In this document: positions 10,001 to 22,000 of the stretch, piece by piece
How the letters are laid out: each line of letters begins with the position of its first letter
Numbering within the stretch: position 1 is the stretch's first letter
From: Coccinella septempunctata
Taxonomy: Eukaryota; Arthropoda; Insecta; Coleoptera; Coccinellidae
Assembly (NCBI RefSeq): GCF_907165205.1
Contig: NC_058195.1
Location: forward strand, 16,306,001 to 16,370,000
Direction of reading: 5' to 3'
DNA length: 64,000 bases
Translations under genes and position numbers: made by a program
The notes under the pieces: generated by a model
Seen by the model: only the letters and a program-made list of their open reading frames with translations
Database searches by the model: none
Told to the model about the DNA's origin: nothing

Positions 10001-13000
10001 TGAGAATTGAGAGTCTTCCGAAAACCAGATACATACATAATAGGTGGAATAAACTTATTTCGAAAAAATTTGTCAGACACGTCGATTTTTCATAAGAGGT
10101 GGACAACTTCTGAGATCAAATTTAAAATCCTATCTTTTCAACCTTCAGTGTTACAACCCCAACCCCTAAATTTTGAATAGCAAGGACCTAATATTCAAAT
10201 TTGAATTATGAGCAACATTGGATTTCACTTTGTACAGATTGGGCAAAATTCGTTGTCTACTGGGAGGATCTCAAGAACTAAAGCAGCTAGAAGAAAACGG
10301 ATGACAAATTGCCGAGCTCATTTTGGGAGAAACAAAGAATAGTGAAAACCGCAGCCTCCTACGATACTTCGTTTTTGAGTTTGACAATTTCGTGGAGTTC
10401 TCATAACTTTTTTGTCCTTGAAGATATAAATCTGTAACTTGAACATTCTACTGGCACTTTTTCACGTAGGATCCACTGATGAGCTCAAAACATTTTTTCA
10501 TTTCAAATCATTACTTGAACTTTCAATTTTTTGGCATTATAAGTTTCTCGAAAAAAGACGAACCTTATGTGCCATTTATTTTCCTCTATCTCGTTGGATT
10601 AAAAAGTTGTAGTTGTAGTTTCCCACCCTGTTCGTAGTCTCCCTAGTTGAAATAAAATGGTTCAAACATAAATAGTCAACTAGTTGTTGATCTTTAAAAT
10701 TGTTGATCTTTAAAATTGTTGATCTATCCACACCAACTCTGAAATGCTATAAGTACTGTTGAAAAGCTGGGAATCTTCAAAGAGAAGTGTTCTACACTCA
10801 AATAATTACTAACCTCTCGACCTGAAGCTGTGGTCTAGAACACTGTTCCAGTCGAAATAAAGTACATGCATTCAGCTGGTGCTCCAGCACTTATGATGAT
10901 ATCGTTTGGAAGGAAAACTTCTGGCTTGAGGTTATTTATAATTTCTGTAAGAATCTTTTGGATTTGATGGACCCTAATTAAATACTGGTAGTCACTTCTG
11001 AGTATTATCAAGTAGTACACGAGAGCCATCTAGTATGAAACGAGATCCGGTTCAATCATCCCCTCAGATCGAAACCCAGACGAATATACTGTGTGGTGCT
11101 CGATACTAGTTCAATTAAGATCGTAACACTTGTTAACGTCCATATCGGCGGGGGGTATTCATCTGAATTGATTCTCATCATATTTTAATATTCGGTAGGA
11201 ATTGGTAGGAATTAATTGAGGCGTATAGCGATATACCAATAAATTTTTTGATTGAAGCCAAACACAAAATTGGTAATATCCTCCCGAACATTCAATACTA
11301 TTTTTCGAAATATCTGTTTCAGTAATCCAATTCAATGAAGGAGAAATCAGCATTTCGCTAATACTGGGAAAATTATCACCTACCAGTACATGGCAACTGT
11401 GGAAATGCAGTGATCTCGCCAAGCGGCACTGAAGTGAGAGAAGCTGATCAAGCAAGCCTATCTCGAGAGCTTGGGACGCAGGCGTGTCAATGGTTTTCTG
11501 ACAGCTTAAACCAAGAGAGTTGTAGAAAATAAAAAGATATACAGAAAACGCGTTTTAGTGAAATAGCTCAAATTTTATATTATCAATAAAGTCCACATAA
11601 GGACCACAATGTGTGGAAGAAAGCCAATAGATTTTAAGGAAACAAATTAGGACAGAGAGTTGCGAGGTTATGTTGACGATAGTAATCGAAACCTCAGAAT
11701 AAATAAGTGACAATTTGATTGATTCACACAGCATGTTTAACGAAATGACCAATACTGAACAGAACTCGAATTTGAATATCTCGAAGAATAAATTAATTGG
11801 GAAAAAATTGAATATCCTGAAAACTTTCAAATGAGTTTTCACTTACCCCATTTTCTCTATATTAAGGGGTTGGAGTTGTAACACTGAGGGTTGTACCTAT
11901 ATGCAGGGAAGGCAAAATTCGTTGTCTGCTGAGGGGATCTCGAGAACTTTGGCAGCTAGAAGAAAACAGATGACACATTCTCGGGCTCGTTTTTCCTTAC
12001 TATTCCAAATCTGAAAACAGACCCAGCCTAACTCACACTTAACATTTTATTCCAACCACAAAATTGTCGTTCAATGTGAAGAGTATAAAACTAGCAGGGA
12101 ACCGCTCCTACTTGTTCGCATTACCTACTACGAAAATTTATTTAAATCGTTATTCGCATCAAATGCAGTTTTTTCCTTATCTTTCTTTCTGTATGACGGA
12201 AAGAGTTATTTCGCAACAAATTCTTGTTTCTACCTTGAAGAACTCGAATAGCAAGAACAGATTTCCAAATTGAAAACATGAATCGACGCTGTAATAAAGA
12301 TTTCAGTGGAGCAATACGATGATGAGTTTCCATACTCACACAATAGAATCCCCATTGTTCTGAAGGATGTTTCAATGTAAGTAGATCCAGAAACATTTTT
12401 CGCTTGGAACCGAAATATCCATGTGTATTTAGCAAGATACTGATTTCTCAGCACACCGCCCAGCGCATGTACTCCGTAATAGGTGCATACAAACCAGTGG
12501 AAGCCTATGGTTGCTATTATGAAGAAATTCAGGAATCCCATGTGTGCAGTTACTTTGAGTACCTGTGAACGATGTTTTCAGACTCAATTATTTACGAGGG
12601 AGAATGGGTGCTGATTTTTGACCGCAGATTTAAAATCCTATTCGAGTCTCAGAAAAACCTTTATACAGAGTTTCCCATGGTGAGTGACCTAATTAGACAT
12701 TTAAGGAGAAGGGCTCATATATAGCTGGGGAGCCCACGATTCTAGGTTCTAGGTTCTATGCTGTATGCAGTTTCAGCGGTGGGTCAAGTATATGCAGGTT
12801 TTCAAGGACGTGAAAATAATCGACAGTTGTACATACTCAAGCGTGTCAGAAGAGGATACTATAATATATGCCCAACATGTCTCAGACAATAAATTCATGT
12901 TAATTTGACAGTTTGCGTGGTTAGGCTGGCCGTAGGCAAGAGTTGAAAATGGTAAAAAAAAAGGATATGTTAATTGGACCCAGTTTTTCATCCATATTTC

Positions 13001-16000
13001 TCAAAACTATTCACTTCACAGAAAAAGTGTGAATACATTTCTCGCTTATTTTAACCTGCTCTATATGATGAACAAGAAAAGAATGTAGGTTGTCATTTGA
13101 AAAAATGAAGTTTTGATTGAACACTAATTTTTGAAGACCCTGTATATCAGATTGCTGAAAATAGAGATATAACGTATGATCCAAGATGTTGACAAAACAA
13201 AAGCTGGACAAAATTTGATTTTGATACATACATTAGAAAACTGGTACCAGCTGTACGAAAAAGTCGAATATCTCAGAATCGTTGCTATATAGGACCATGG
13301 TTGTCATACAAAAATCACCTTAAAATTTGACAAGGAATTCAAAAGTGCAGTAATATACATAGTGTACTGTTTAAAATAAGAAAGTTGATACCAACAGGGA
13401 AGAAACGGAGCACCCTGGATTAAGATGGGTTATAAATAATAAATGTTATAGACATGTTTTGTCTTCATTTTTTTATTCTAGCTCCTGTAGTTTTCACAAT
13501 AAGGTATAATAGGGGCACTTTAACTCGGACACCCTGTACATTCATCACCATATATCTCAAAAACTTATGCTCATAGAAAGAATTACTTCGAATGAAATTT
13601 GGAAAAAAAGTTGGTTTACAACTTCTCTAATGATTGCTGAAACGATTCGAAGCCCAGGGAAGGAGATAATTATAAAATTGTTTCGTGATTTTTATAGCCA
13701 CCTTTATGGTTTCGGCTTGCTGAAACTGACAGTATATTTTTTCTGTTATTCTTGAATCATAAGCTTCAGAATAAGAAAAATCCACGGCGCTTGACAATGT
13801 ACACGTGACGTTTTTTTTTTGCAAGTTTGGCAATTGTCAGATTAAGAGAATGTATTCTTCTCAATATGTAGTCCATATATATTTTAATCTGACACGTTCG
13901 AGTATGTACAATTCTGACAGGCTTTTCTAGACCTAGACGATTCCCACTTTATGCAAGTCTAATTTTTGGCAGAGGTACTCTACAGGGAGGTATCACCCCT
14001 TATTTTAATCTGACACGCTAGAGTAAACCCAGAATTTCCCTCTTGAGCTCCCCACCTAATTGGATTATTCTGAAAATTTGGGTATGATGTTTTATGATTC
14101 CTATCTATCTGACTGAAATATTTTCAAGGTCATGAGGTTGCCGCTTATAGGAAAAATTACTACACACTTCGTTCTTTCAAGTAGGATAACCTATTTATTA
14201 TAACTTTTTTCGATTCTTCAACCTCATCTGATTCCTGATAATTCGGAGATATGCAAGTTTTTGAACGAAAAACTGCAAATACACTTCATATTTTGTGAAG
14301 GTTGAAATTTTGTAACAAGTCACTAAGATCCTGAGTATGATTTTCGTGTAGAAAAAAAAACCTGGTTCGTTATATACATGCTGTTCCAAAATTCTTCGTA
14401 TTGTCATTCGATGAACTAAAGGCAAAAAGTTGATTTTTTTCAAATAGAAAATCTTAATTTTTATCTAATTTTCTCTTTCTGCATGCATATCACAAACCCA
14501 GTTATTCTACACGAAACTCATCTCCGGGATATCAAAGACATATTGTCAAAATTTCAGCTTCCTAAAGTGTAGAATGTCTTTTCTGTGCCTATTTCAATGG
14601 ATCCCTGTTTTTGGCAATTTTTTGTGGAAAGCCGTTAATATTTTAGTATCACGAAAAGGTATAGGGAAGCACTAGACAAAAATACTCAGATGAGGATAAA
14701 GAAGCGAAAAGGTTATAATAACTAGGGTGTTCCATTTGAAATAACGAAGTTTGGAGTATTTTTTCGTACGAGCGGCAACGTCGGAATATTGAAAATAATT
14801 TACGGCCGTTTTCAATAACATATCCGAGATAAGGGATAGATCGCTATCTCCAGTTTGTCTGCCTATCTATCCTTGTAGTTATCTATCTATGGTTTGCATT
14901 TCACAATTATGGTTTGAACGTTATCTATCTCCATAGACATAGAGACATGGTCTGTGCCTTCCCTTTATATCTATGCATGAAATACGGTCAAAAAAAGTGA
15001 CAGAGAGAAAAACACGTCGGGAATGCAGTTGTCTTTTTCTAGAATTTTGATTGGTCTACACTCACCTCTATGAGAACAAAAAAGAGAAAGGTATGTCCCG
15101 ACGAGCTTTTCTCTCTTTCTAATAAATAGCCAATTTCATGCTGGCATTGCTCAGTCCATGTCTCTATGCCTATGTCTATCTCAAGGCAAGGATAGATAGG
15201 AATCTATTCAGCTCAGACCACAGAACACTAATATAAGACCTCACATCATTTATTCATTTCTAGCGGTTGAGATATTGGAGTGTGTTAGAAAGTGTAAATA
15301 TTTGAATATTATGTATAGAAGGTTAATCGTGTGTGTATGACTACATACCCGTATGCGCCATTTCATTAAACGAGCTCAATTTCTTAATGTCTTTTTTCCC
15401 ATAGAGATTCTATGCTTAAACGTCGTTCAATGAACGGTGCATACGGCAATAAATACATCACAATAATTGTTGATCGAGATTCTCAAACACGCAATACTTG
15501 AAAATGAATTCCTCAACCGTGAGTACCTTCAAATAAAAGCGCCGTTGTTATCGATATTCATTTTTCATTAATTTCAAGTTCTGAAGGCAATGATTTTTGC
15601 AGCCTAAATCAAAACCAAAGACTAAAGAAGAGGCCATGCGTTTGGTACAATTTGTAGCAGCTGATGGGGTTATTACCAGCAGAGCTATTAATGCTACCAA
15701 CAATAAATTGAAAGAGGAGAGTTGGAGAAGATTGACCGAATCCTTCAACTCTTCGGTTTCAATTTTCCCACATTGCGCCCTCAAATATGGATTAATTAAA
15801 TCCAATAATTCACTCACAGCACCTTTGCTCAGTTGAATTCTACATGTGAACTCGTAATCATTCAAAATAATCATGTAATCAACTCGTGCTTTATAAACCT
15901 TTTGGGTCTCTTCCGATTCACTTTCTCCATCATCAATCATCTCTAATAATTCCATGTCGCTATCGTCGCTACTCAAATAATCCATTTTTCAAAATTAATT

Positions 16001-19000
16001 ACAATTCAATTGTTAAGAAAAAAGCACTGAAATGCACCCTGATAGCAATTTCCAACGCTTATCTCTACCCCTTACTGCTCGAACTCGACAGATCAAAAAA
16101 CTGAACTACCGTAGATAATTTTTACAATCGATGGTTTACTTCAAATTTCTTTGAAACGCAGATAGGCGCATATATAATGAAAGTTCCTATCTCTGGTTGT
16201 CAATCTGACCTCATTTCAGAGGAAGGGATAGATCGCTGCGGCCAGTAAGAATCGCTATCTGCAGATAGAATATTGAAACGTAAACAAGCACAGAATGACA
16301 GATTTGTCTATCCCTAGTATCTATCTATCCACAGTTTTGATGGATAGATAGGTTATTGAAAACGGCCGTAAGTCAGATTGATCAGAACCCTAATAGTAGC
16401 CTAATTTTCAGAACAATTCTATTATTGTCCGTAAACCCCACCATGCGTGGGAAACCCTGTATATTGGATTGATGTGGTAATGTGAAAATTGAATCATTTT
16501 TGTGAAAGTCATATAGTCTGTTGTTCAAAACTTTATAGTTGAGAAACCTCTAGTTTGAATCTTGGGGAGAAAGAATCCGGTTAATTATACAGGGTATTTC
16601 CTAAATGAATGTCAATATTTATAGGGCTTATTCTATGGCCCATTTTGAGAAAAAAACTCCATACGAAAATATGTCCTAAACGTCTCACCTTTTGAGATAC
16701 AGGGTGGTAAAGTTTTCAGAAATAAATCAATCATTATTAATGTCTACTATACCGTGTCCGTGAAGTTAGCACCCACTTTTTCGAAAATGAAGAAAATTTT
16801 TTTTGCATTCGTTAGTAATTCGTTAGTTACTATTTGTAACACCAAAATTTTCGTTTGTACCTTAAAGATACTGGTAGAAAAACACCGCATTCCGCTGGGT
16901 GCTAACTTCACGGGCACCCACTGTTCGATTTTTCGCGAAAAATAAAATACACTTGGAAATTCCATCGTTAGTAACTATTTGTAACACAAAAATTTTCGTT
17001 TGTAACCTAACCTATGATGGAAAAATAACATCCCCAAAACGTGAAGTTAGCACCCACATTTTCGAAAATGAAGATAATTTTTTTTGCATTCGTTTGTAAC
17101 TCGTTAGTAACTATTTGTAACACAAAAATTTTCGTTTGTAACCTAACCTATATTGGGAAAATGACACCCCCAAAATGTGAAGTTAGCACCCACATTTTCG
17201 AAAATGAAGATAATTTTTTTTGCATTTATTTGTAACTCGTTAGTAACTATTTGTAACACGAAAATTTTTGTCTGTAACCTAACCTATGATGAAAAAATGA
17301 CACCCCCAAAATGCGAAGTTAGCACCCACATTTTCGAAAATGAAGACAATTTTTTTTGCATTCTTTCGTAGCTCGTTAGTAACTATTTGTAACACGAAAA
17401 TTTTCGTTTGTAACCTAACCTAAGATAAAAAAATGACACCCCGAAAATGCGAAGTTAGCACCCACATTTTCGAAAATGAAGATAATTTTTTTTGCATTTA
17501 TTTGTAACTCGTTAGTAACTATTTGTAACACGAAAATTTTTGTCTGTAACCTAACCTATGATGAAGAAATGACACCCCCAAAATGCGAAGTTAGCACCCA
17601 CATTTTCGAAAATGAAGACAATTTTTTTTGCATTCTTTCGTAGCTCGTTAGTAACTATTTGTAACACGAAAATTTTCATTTGTACCTCAAAGATAATGCC
17701 AGAAAAACATCGCATTCCACTGGGTGCTTAATTACTTATTAGAATATAGTCCATCGTTAGTAACTATTTGTAACAAGGTTTGTAACCTAACATATATTGG
17801 TAAAATGACACCCTCAAAATGCGAAGTTAGCTAATACACATTTTTAGGAAAATCTCAAGAACACGCAATAAGAATATCTCATTCAGGCAACGTTTCGGAT
17901 AACTTGAGGAACTCGCATTGGGAATTTCTCATTCATGTCACGTTCGCGGTAACTTTAGGAACTCACATTGAGAATTTATTATTCTGGTTATATTCGGGAT
18001 AACTTCAGAAAGTCGCAATAAGAATTGCTGATTGATGTTAAGTTTGAGACATCTTCTGGTACTCGCAATAAGATGAAACCTGAAAAAGCAATGTGGGGTC
18101 TCTGAGATTTCTCCTGCGTACACCAGTGAGAATGTCGCTTAGTTAAGACACATAGCGATCGTCGAGACCTCGCAATAGGAGTTCGCATAAGATCCTCATT
18201 ATAACCTCCCAGAGATCTCGCGGAGAAGTCTTAGTCTGGGAAGAGTGTTGCCTGGGTAGGGCTTTCCAACGAGAAATTAATGAAAATAAGGAAGATCTTA
18301 AAATATTCAACCTACTCAGTACATTAGCTACCGAAGGATCGGGTAGCCAATTTTATCAGAAAAAGTGCATGGAATGCTCTCACGAAGAAATGTTCACACG
18401 AATGTATAAAACCATTCAGCTGACTAAGCCTAAAAACCTCGAAAACACGCTTCTGGAATCACTGCAAGGACAGTTTAATTGCAGAATGTGTTCTAAAGCC
18501 CGTTTGCAACAGCCGAGATTTCTCTGGAGAATTCTCTACAAAATTCTCGCAAGAAAACGGCAGAGATTATTTTGTATGCAACTGAACAGAGAATTCTACC
18601 GAAAGTGCGTATGCAACGGTATATAATTCACGGCGCATGAATTTTCGAGTAAATTCTCTAGAGAATTCTCTGCTTCCACATTAGTGGACAATGCATTCAG
18701 CACCTAATTTTCATTGATACGAGTGAAGCCAAAAATGTAAAGTTGGAAAATTTGCCTTTGAATTTGAATTTTTTTGAACATCAGCTCATATTACGGGGTT
18801 TGGTACGTTACCAGAAATCACATACTAGGACGAGCTTGGGACACTACATTGCTATCTGTCGGAGAAATGATGGAGCGCTGGGGTTATACAATGATATGTC
18901 CAAAAAAATGAAAATTGTACCAAAAACAGTGGTACTTGACGTCCACCTACTATTGTATAGTATTTGAAAAATTTTATATTTTACCATGTAAATTTATTTT

Positions 19001-22000
19001 GAAAATATACTTTCTCTTAAAATTTTATTCAATTTATATTCAAAAAACCTAAAATTGATGAGACGGTGAAAGGCTTGGGTATAAAGACGTTTATTTCATT
19101 TTTCCTTCTACCTGACAATTCTTCGACTGCTCGTTGAAATTACGGATAAAAATCAATATGAATGGGATGTGAAATATGTGGGTATGGATAAAAATACAAA
19201 GTTACTTCGAGCACAAACATTGGGCCCCAGACAAAAATTTCCATGAAAAAAATACTTAAAAAAAAACAGAAATTTGTGTCACAAATATGTAGTTATAAAG
19301 GAAGTACTCATTTTACGGAGAAAGCAATACACTAATTCAGAATTCTCCAAAATGTGTATATATGCTAATTTTGCACTTATGGGGTGTTGTCAATTGAAGA
19401 GTAGTTTACTAATGAAAAATGATGTGTGTCCAACATTTAGTAACAGAGTACTAACGAGTTACAAAAACAAATGCAAAAAAAATTAATAGTAACTTACAAT
19501 GAACTTCTCAACCGTACTTTATTTTTCGTGGAAAATCGAACAGTGGATGGCCTTGAAGTTAGCACCCTGAGAAATGCGGTACAAACGGAAATTTTTGTGT
19601 TACAAATAGTTACTAACGAGTTACGAACGAATGCAGAACGAATTTTCTTAATTTTCGAAAAATTGGGTGTTAACTTCGCATTTTGGAGTTGTCATTTTCC
19701 CATCATAGGTTAGGTTACAAACGAAAATTTGTGTGTTACGAGTCGTTCCTAACGATAAACTTCCCAACTGTACTTTATTTTTCGCGAAAAATCGAACAGT
19801 GGGTGCCGTGATGTTAGAACTCATCGGAATACGGTGTTATTCTACCAGTCTCTTTTAGGTACAAACAAAAATTTTGGTGCTACAAAGAGTTACTAACGAA
19901 TGCAGAAAAAATTTTCGTCATTTTCGAAAATGTGGGTGCTAACTTAACATTTTGGGGGTGTCATTTTCCCATCATAGGTTAGGTTACAAACGAAAATTTT
20001 TGTGTTATAAATAGTTACTAACGAGTTACAAACGAATACAAAAAAAATTATCTTCATTTTCGGAAATGTGGGTGCTAACTTCACGTTTTGGGGATGTTAT
20101 TTTCCCATCATAGGTTAGGTTACAAACGAAAATTTTTGTGTTACAAATAGTTACTAACGATGGACTTTCCAAGTGTATTTTATTTTTCGCGAAAAATCGA
20201 ACAGTGGGTGCCCGTGAAGTTAGCACCCAGCGGAATGCGGTGTTTTTCTACCAGTATCTTTAAGGTACAAACGAAAATTTTGGTGTTACAAATAGTTACT
20301 AACGAGTTACTAACGAATGCAAAAAAAAATTTCTTCATTTTCGAAAAAGTGGGTGCTAACTTCACGGACACTACTATACCACTTCAGATATTTCGATGAA
20401 ATTTGTCATACATATACAAAAAAAAAAATCTACATACGTCTCTGCATGGTGATATTATCATATGTTTGTATTAACGATATTGTTATGATCATGCAGAGAA
20501 ACGGTTTTTATTTTTAAGCGGAAACTGTGAATCCGATTGAAAAAAGTCAAGTGATCAATTTTGGTAGGAAATGATTGGGAATTTCAAAAATGATTTTAAT
20601 TTCAGGAAAAATCTGTAGCGTACCATCAATGTCTGCCAAAATAGGTAGGTCAAATTATGTACGAACGCCACTAGTGAAAATAAAAAAAAAGTGATTCATA
20701 GTACATGTATGACAAATTGCATTGAAATATCTGAAGTGGTATTGTGGATATTAATAATAAATTATTTATTTTTGAAAACTTCACCACACTGTATCTCAAA
20801 AGGCAAGACGTTTAGGACATATGTTCATACAAAGTTTTTTCTCAAAATGGGCCCAAACATCACCCCCATAAACATCCTGTATGAGCAGGAATTGTTAGAA
20901 CCGATTGAAGATCCTCACAATTAAAAAAAAAAAAATTCGTCCAAGAATTTTCCTATTTTTGTTGGTTTATATAAAGTACTGTCATTGCTCTCACCTTCAA
21001 CAAGTCGTTGCAGTATCTTACGAAGGATCTGAGTCTCAGAATTTTTGCTGTTCTCATAATCATCAAGATATACGTAATATTACAGTTATCGGTTATTATG
21101 TTCATATAAGGTACAGGTAATGCTCCACAAATATCACCGATGAACACAACACTGCAGAGATATGATCTGCAATCAAGGATAATGCAATACGTTTCAATAA
21201 TATTGTTATTAGGTCTATGAATTCTAACTCAACCTTATCGAATGTTCCCTATAATTTAAAAATAATAGAATATTTATATAAATCTCCATTGTAATTGTAA
21301 TTGTATACATCATAATTAGGTATTAGTAGGTACGAAAATACAAAATAATTTTCCGCGTTTCAAATGGCTTAAAACTTATTGAATTAATTAATGACATCTC
21401 ACCTGATTATTTTTCTTTGATCCAGGGTTATAACTTTGAGCGCAAAATTCGTTCTTCCAATAAAAAGTCTAGCAATAATCTCCAAAGTGAAAATAACATG
21501 AAAAATCTTCTCGGTTTCGTCAAACTTGTAATCAGTTCCATAAATATCTTGGAAAGACGCTAACATTGGGTAATACAGAAAAGCGTATATGTAGGAAAAA
21601 ATATAAAACACCTCCATACAAAAACTGAAAAATAGAGATCATTCACTCATAATCTAACTCTGCATTTCGATATGTTACTGCAGAGGCATATGAATAATTG
21701 TGGAACATTATTATATTATTTGAAATGATGGAAATGACTATAATAAATCAAGGACTAACGAGCTTGTACGAATTCTTCATATGTTGGATAAGTGCGTTCA
21801 TTTTTGGAAAGATACGTTACATTTTAATGACAAGAAAATTTTTCATCACAGGTGGAGGCTACATTCTTCGAGTCTAATTATCATTCAATAATAGGTACTG
21901 GTATTGCGAAATTAAATTTTGCTATATTGCTTATCATTTCCAAACACCAATCACTGCTAGAAAATCCATACAATTATTTATTTTTCAGTCTCAAATCTCA

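Larger units (their letters stand above)
16754..20371. mobile_element. Foldback transposon, 3.6 kb, with 9-bp target duplication
   Basis: Perfect termini GTGTCCGTGAAGTTAGCACCC at 16754 (first 20 bases GTGTCCGTGAAGTTAGCACC) and its complement ending at 20371. The flanks are an exact 9-bp duplication, TACTATACC, at 16745-16753 and 20372-20380. The left arm (to about 17820) is built of 136-bp tandem units; the right arm (about 19545-20371) is its inverted counterpart. The centre holds a broken USP-like frame. A 9-bp duplication and long tandemly repeated arms are features of Drosophila FB elements (MULE group); assignment to that group is inference. Confidence 0.85.
16590..20890. mobile_element. 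Older foldback repeat split by the 3.6 kb foldback element
   Basis: Left arm 16590-16753 continues at 20372, and an inverted right arm lies at about 20690-20890. Arms share GTCCTAAACGTCTCACCTT and the GGGTGGTAAAGTTTTCA block. A second copy of the whole palindromic repeat lies at 23235-23910. Non-coding. Confidence 0.7.

Noticed and set aside
9928..12339. A hidden micro-exon with GYG between gene B exons 4 and 5
   Set aside because: The exon 4-5 join is in phase and the protein aligns to HCN without a gap over pore, S6 and C-linker, so nothing is missing in length. Kept as a refutation test because a full search by eye is not decisive.
16747..17371. Series of ~64-codon frames with LVTICNTKIFVCNLTY
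   Set aside because: They are translations of the foldback tandem repeats; repetition comes from DNA structure and not from selection on protein.
17041..17720. 136-bp tandem array as a satellite or centromeric repeat
   Set aside because: Only about five units, lying inside the arm of an element with matching inverted arm and 9-bp target duplication.
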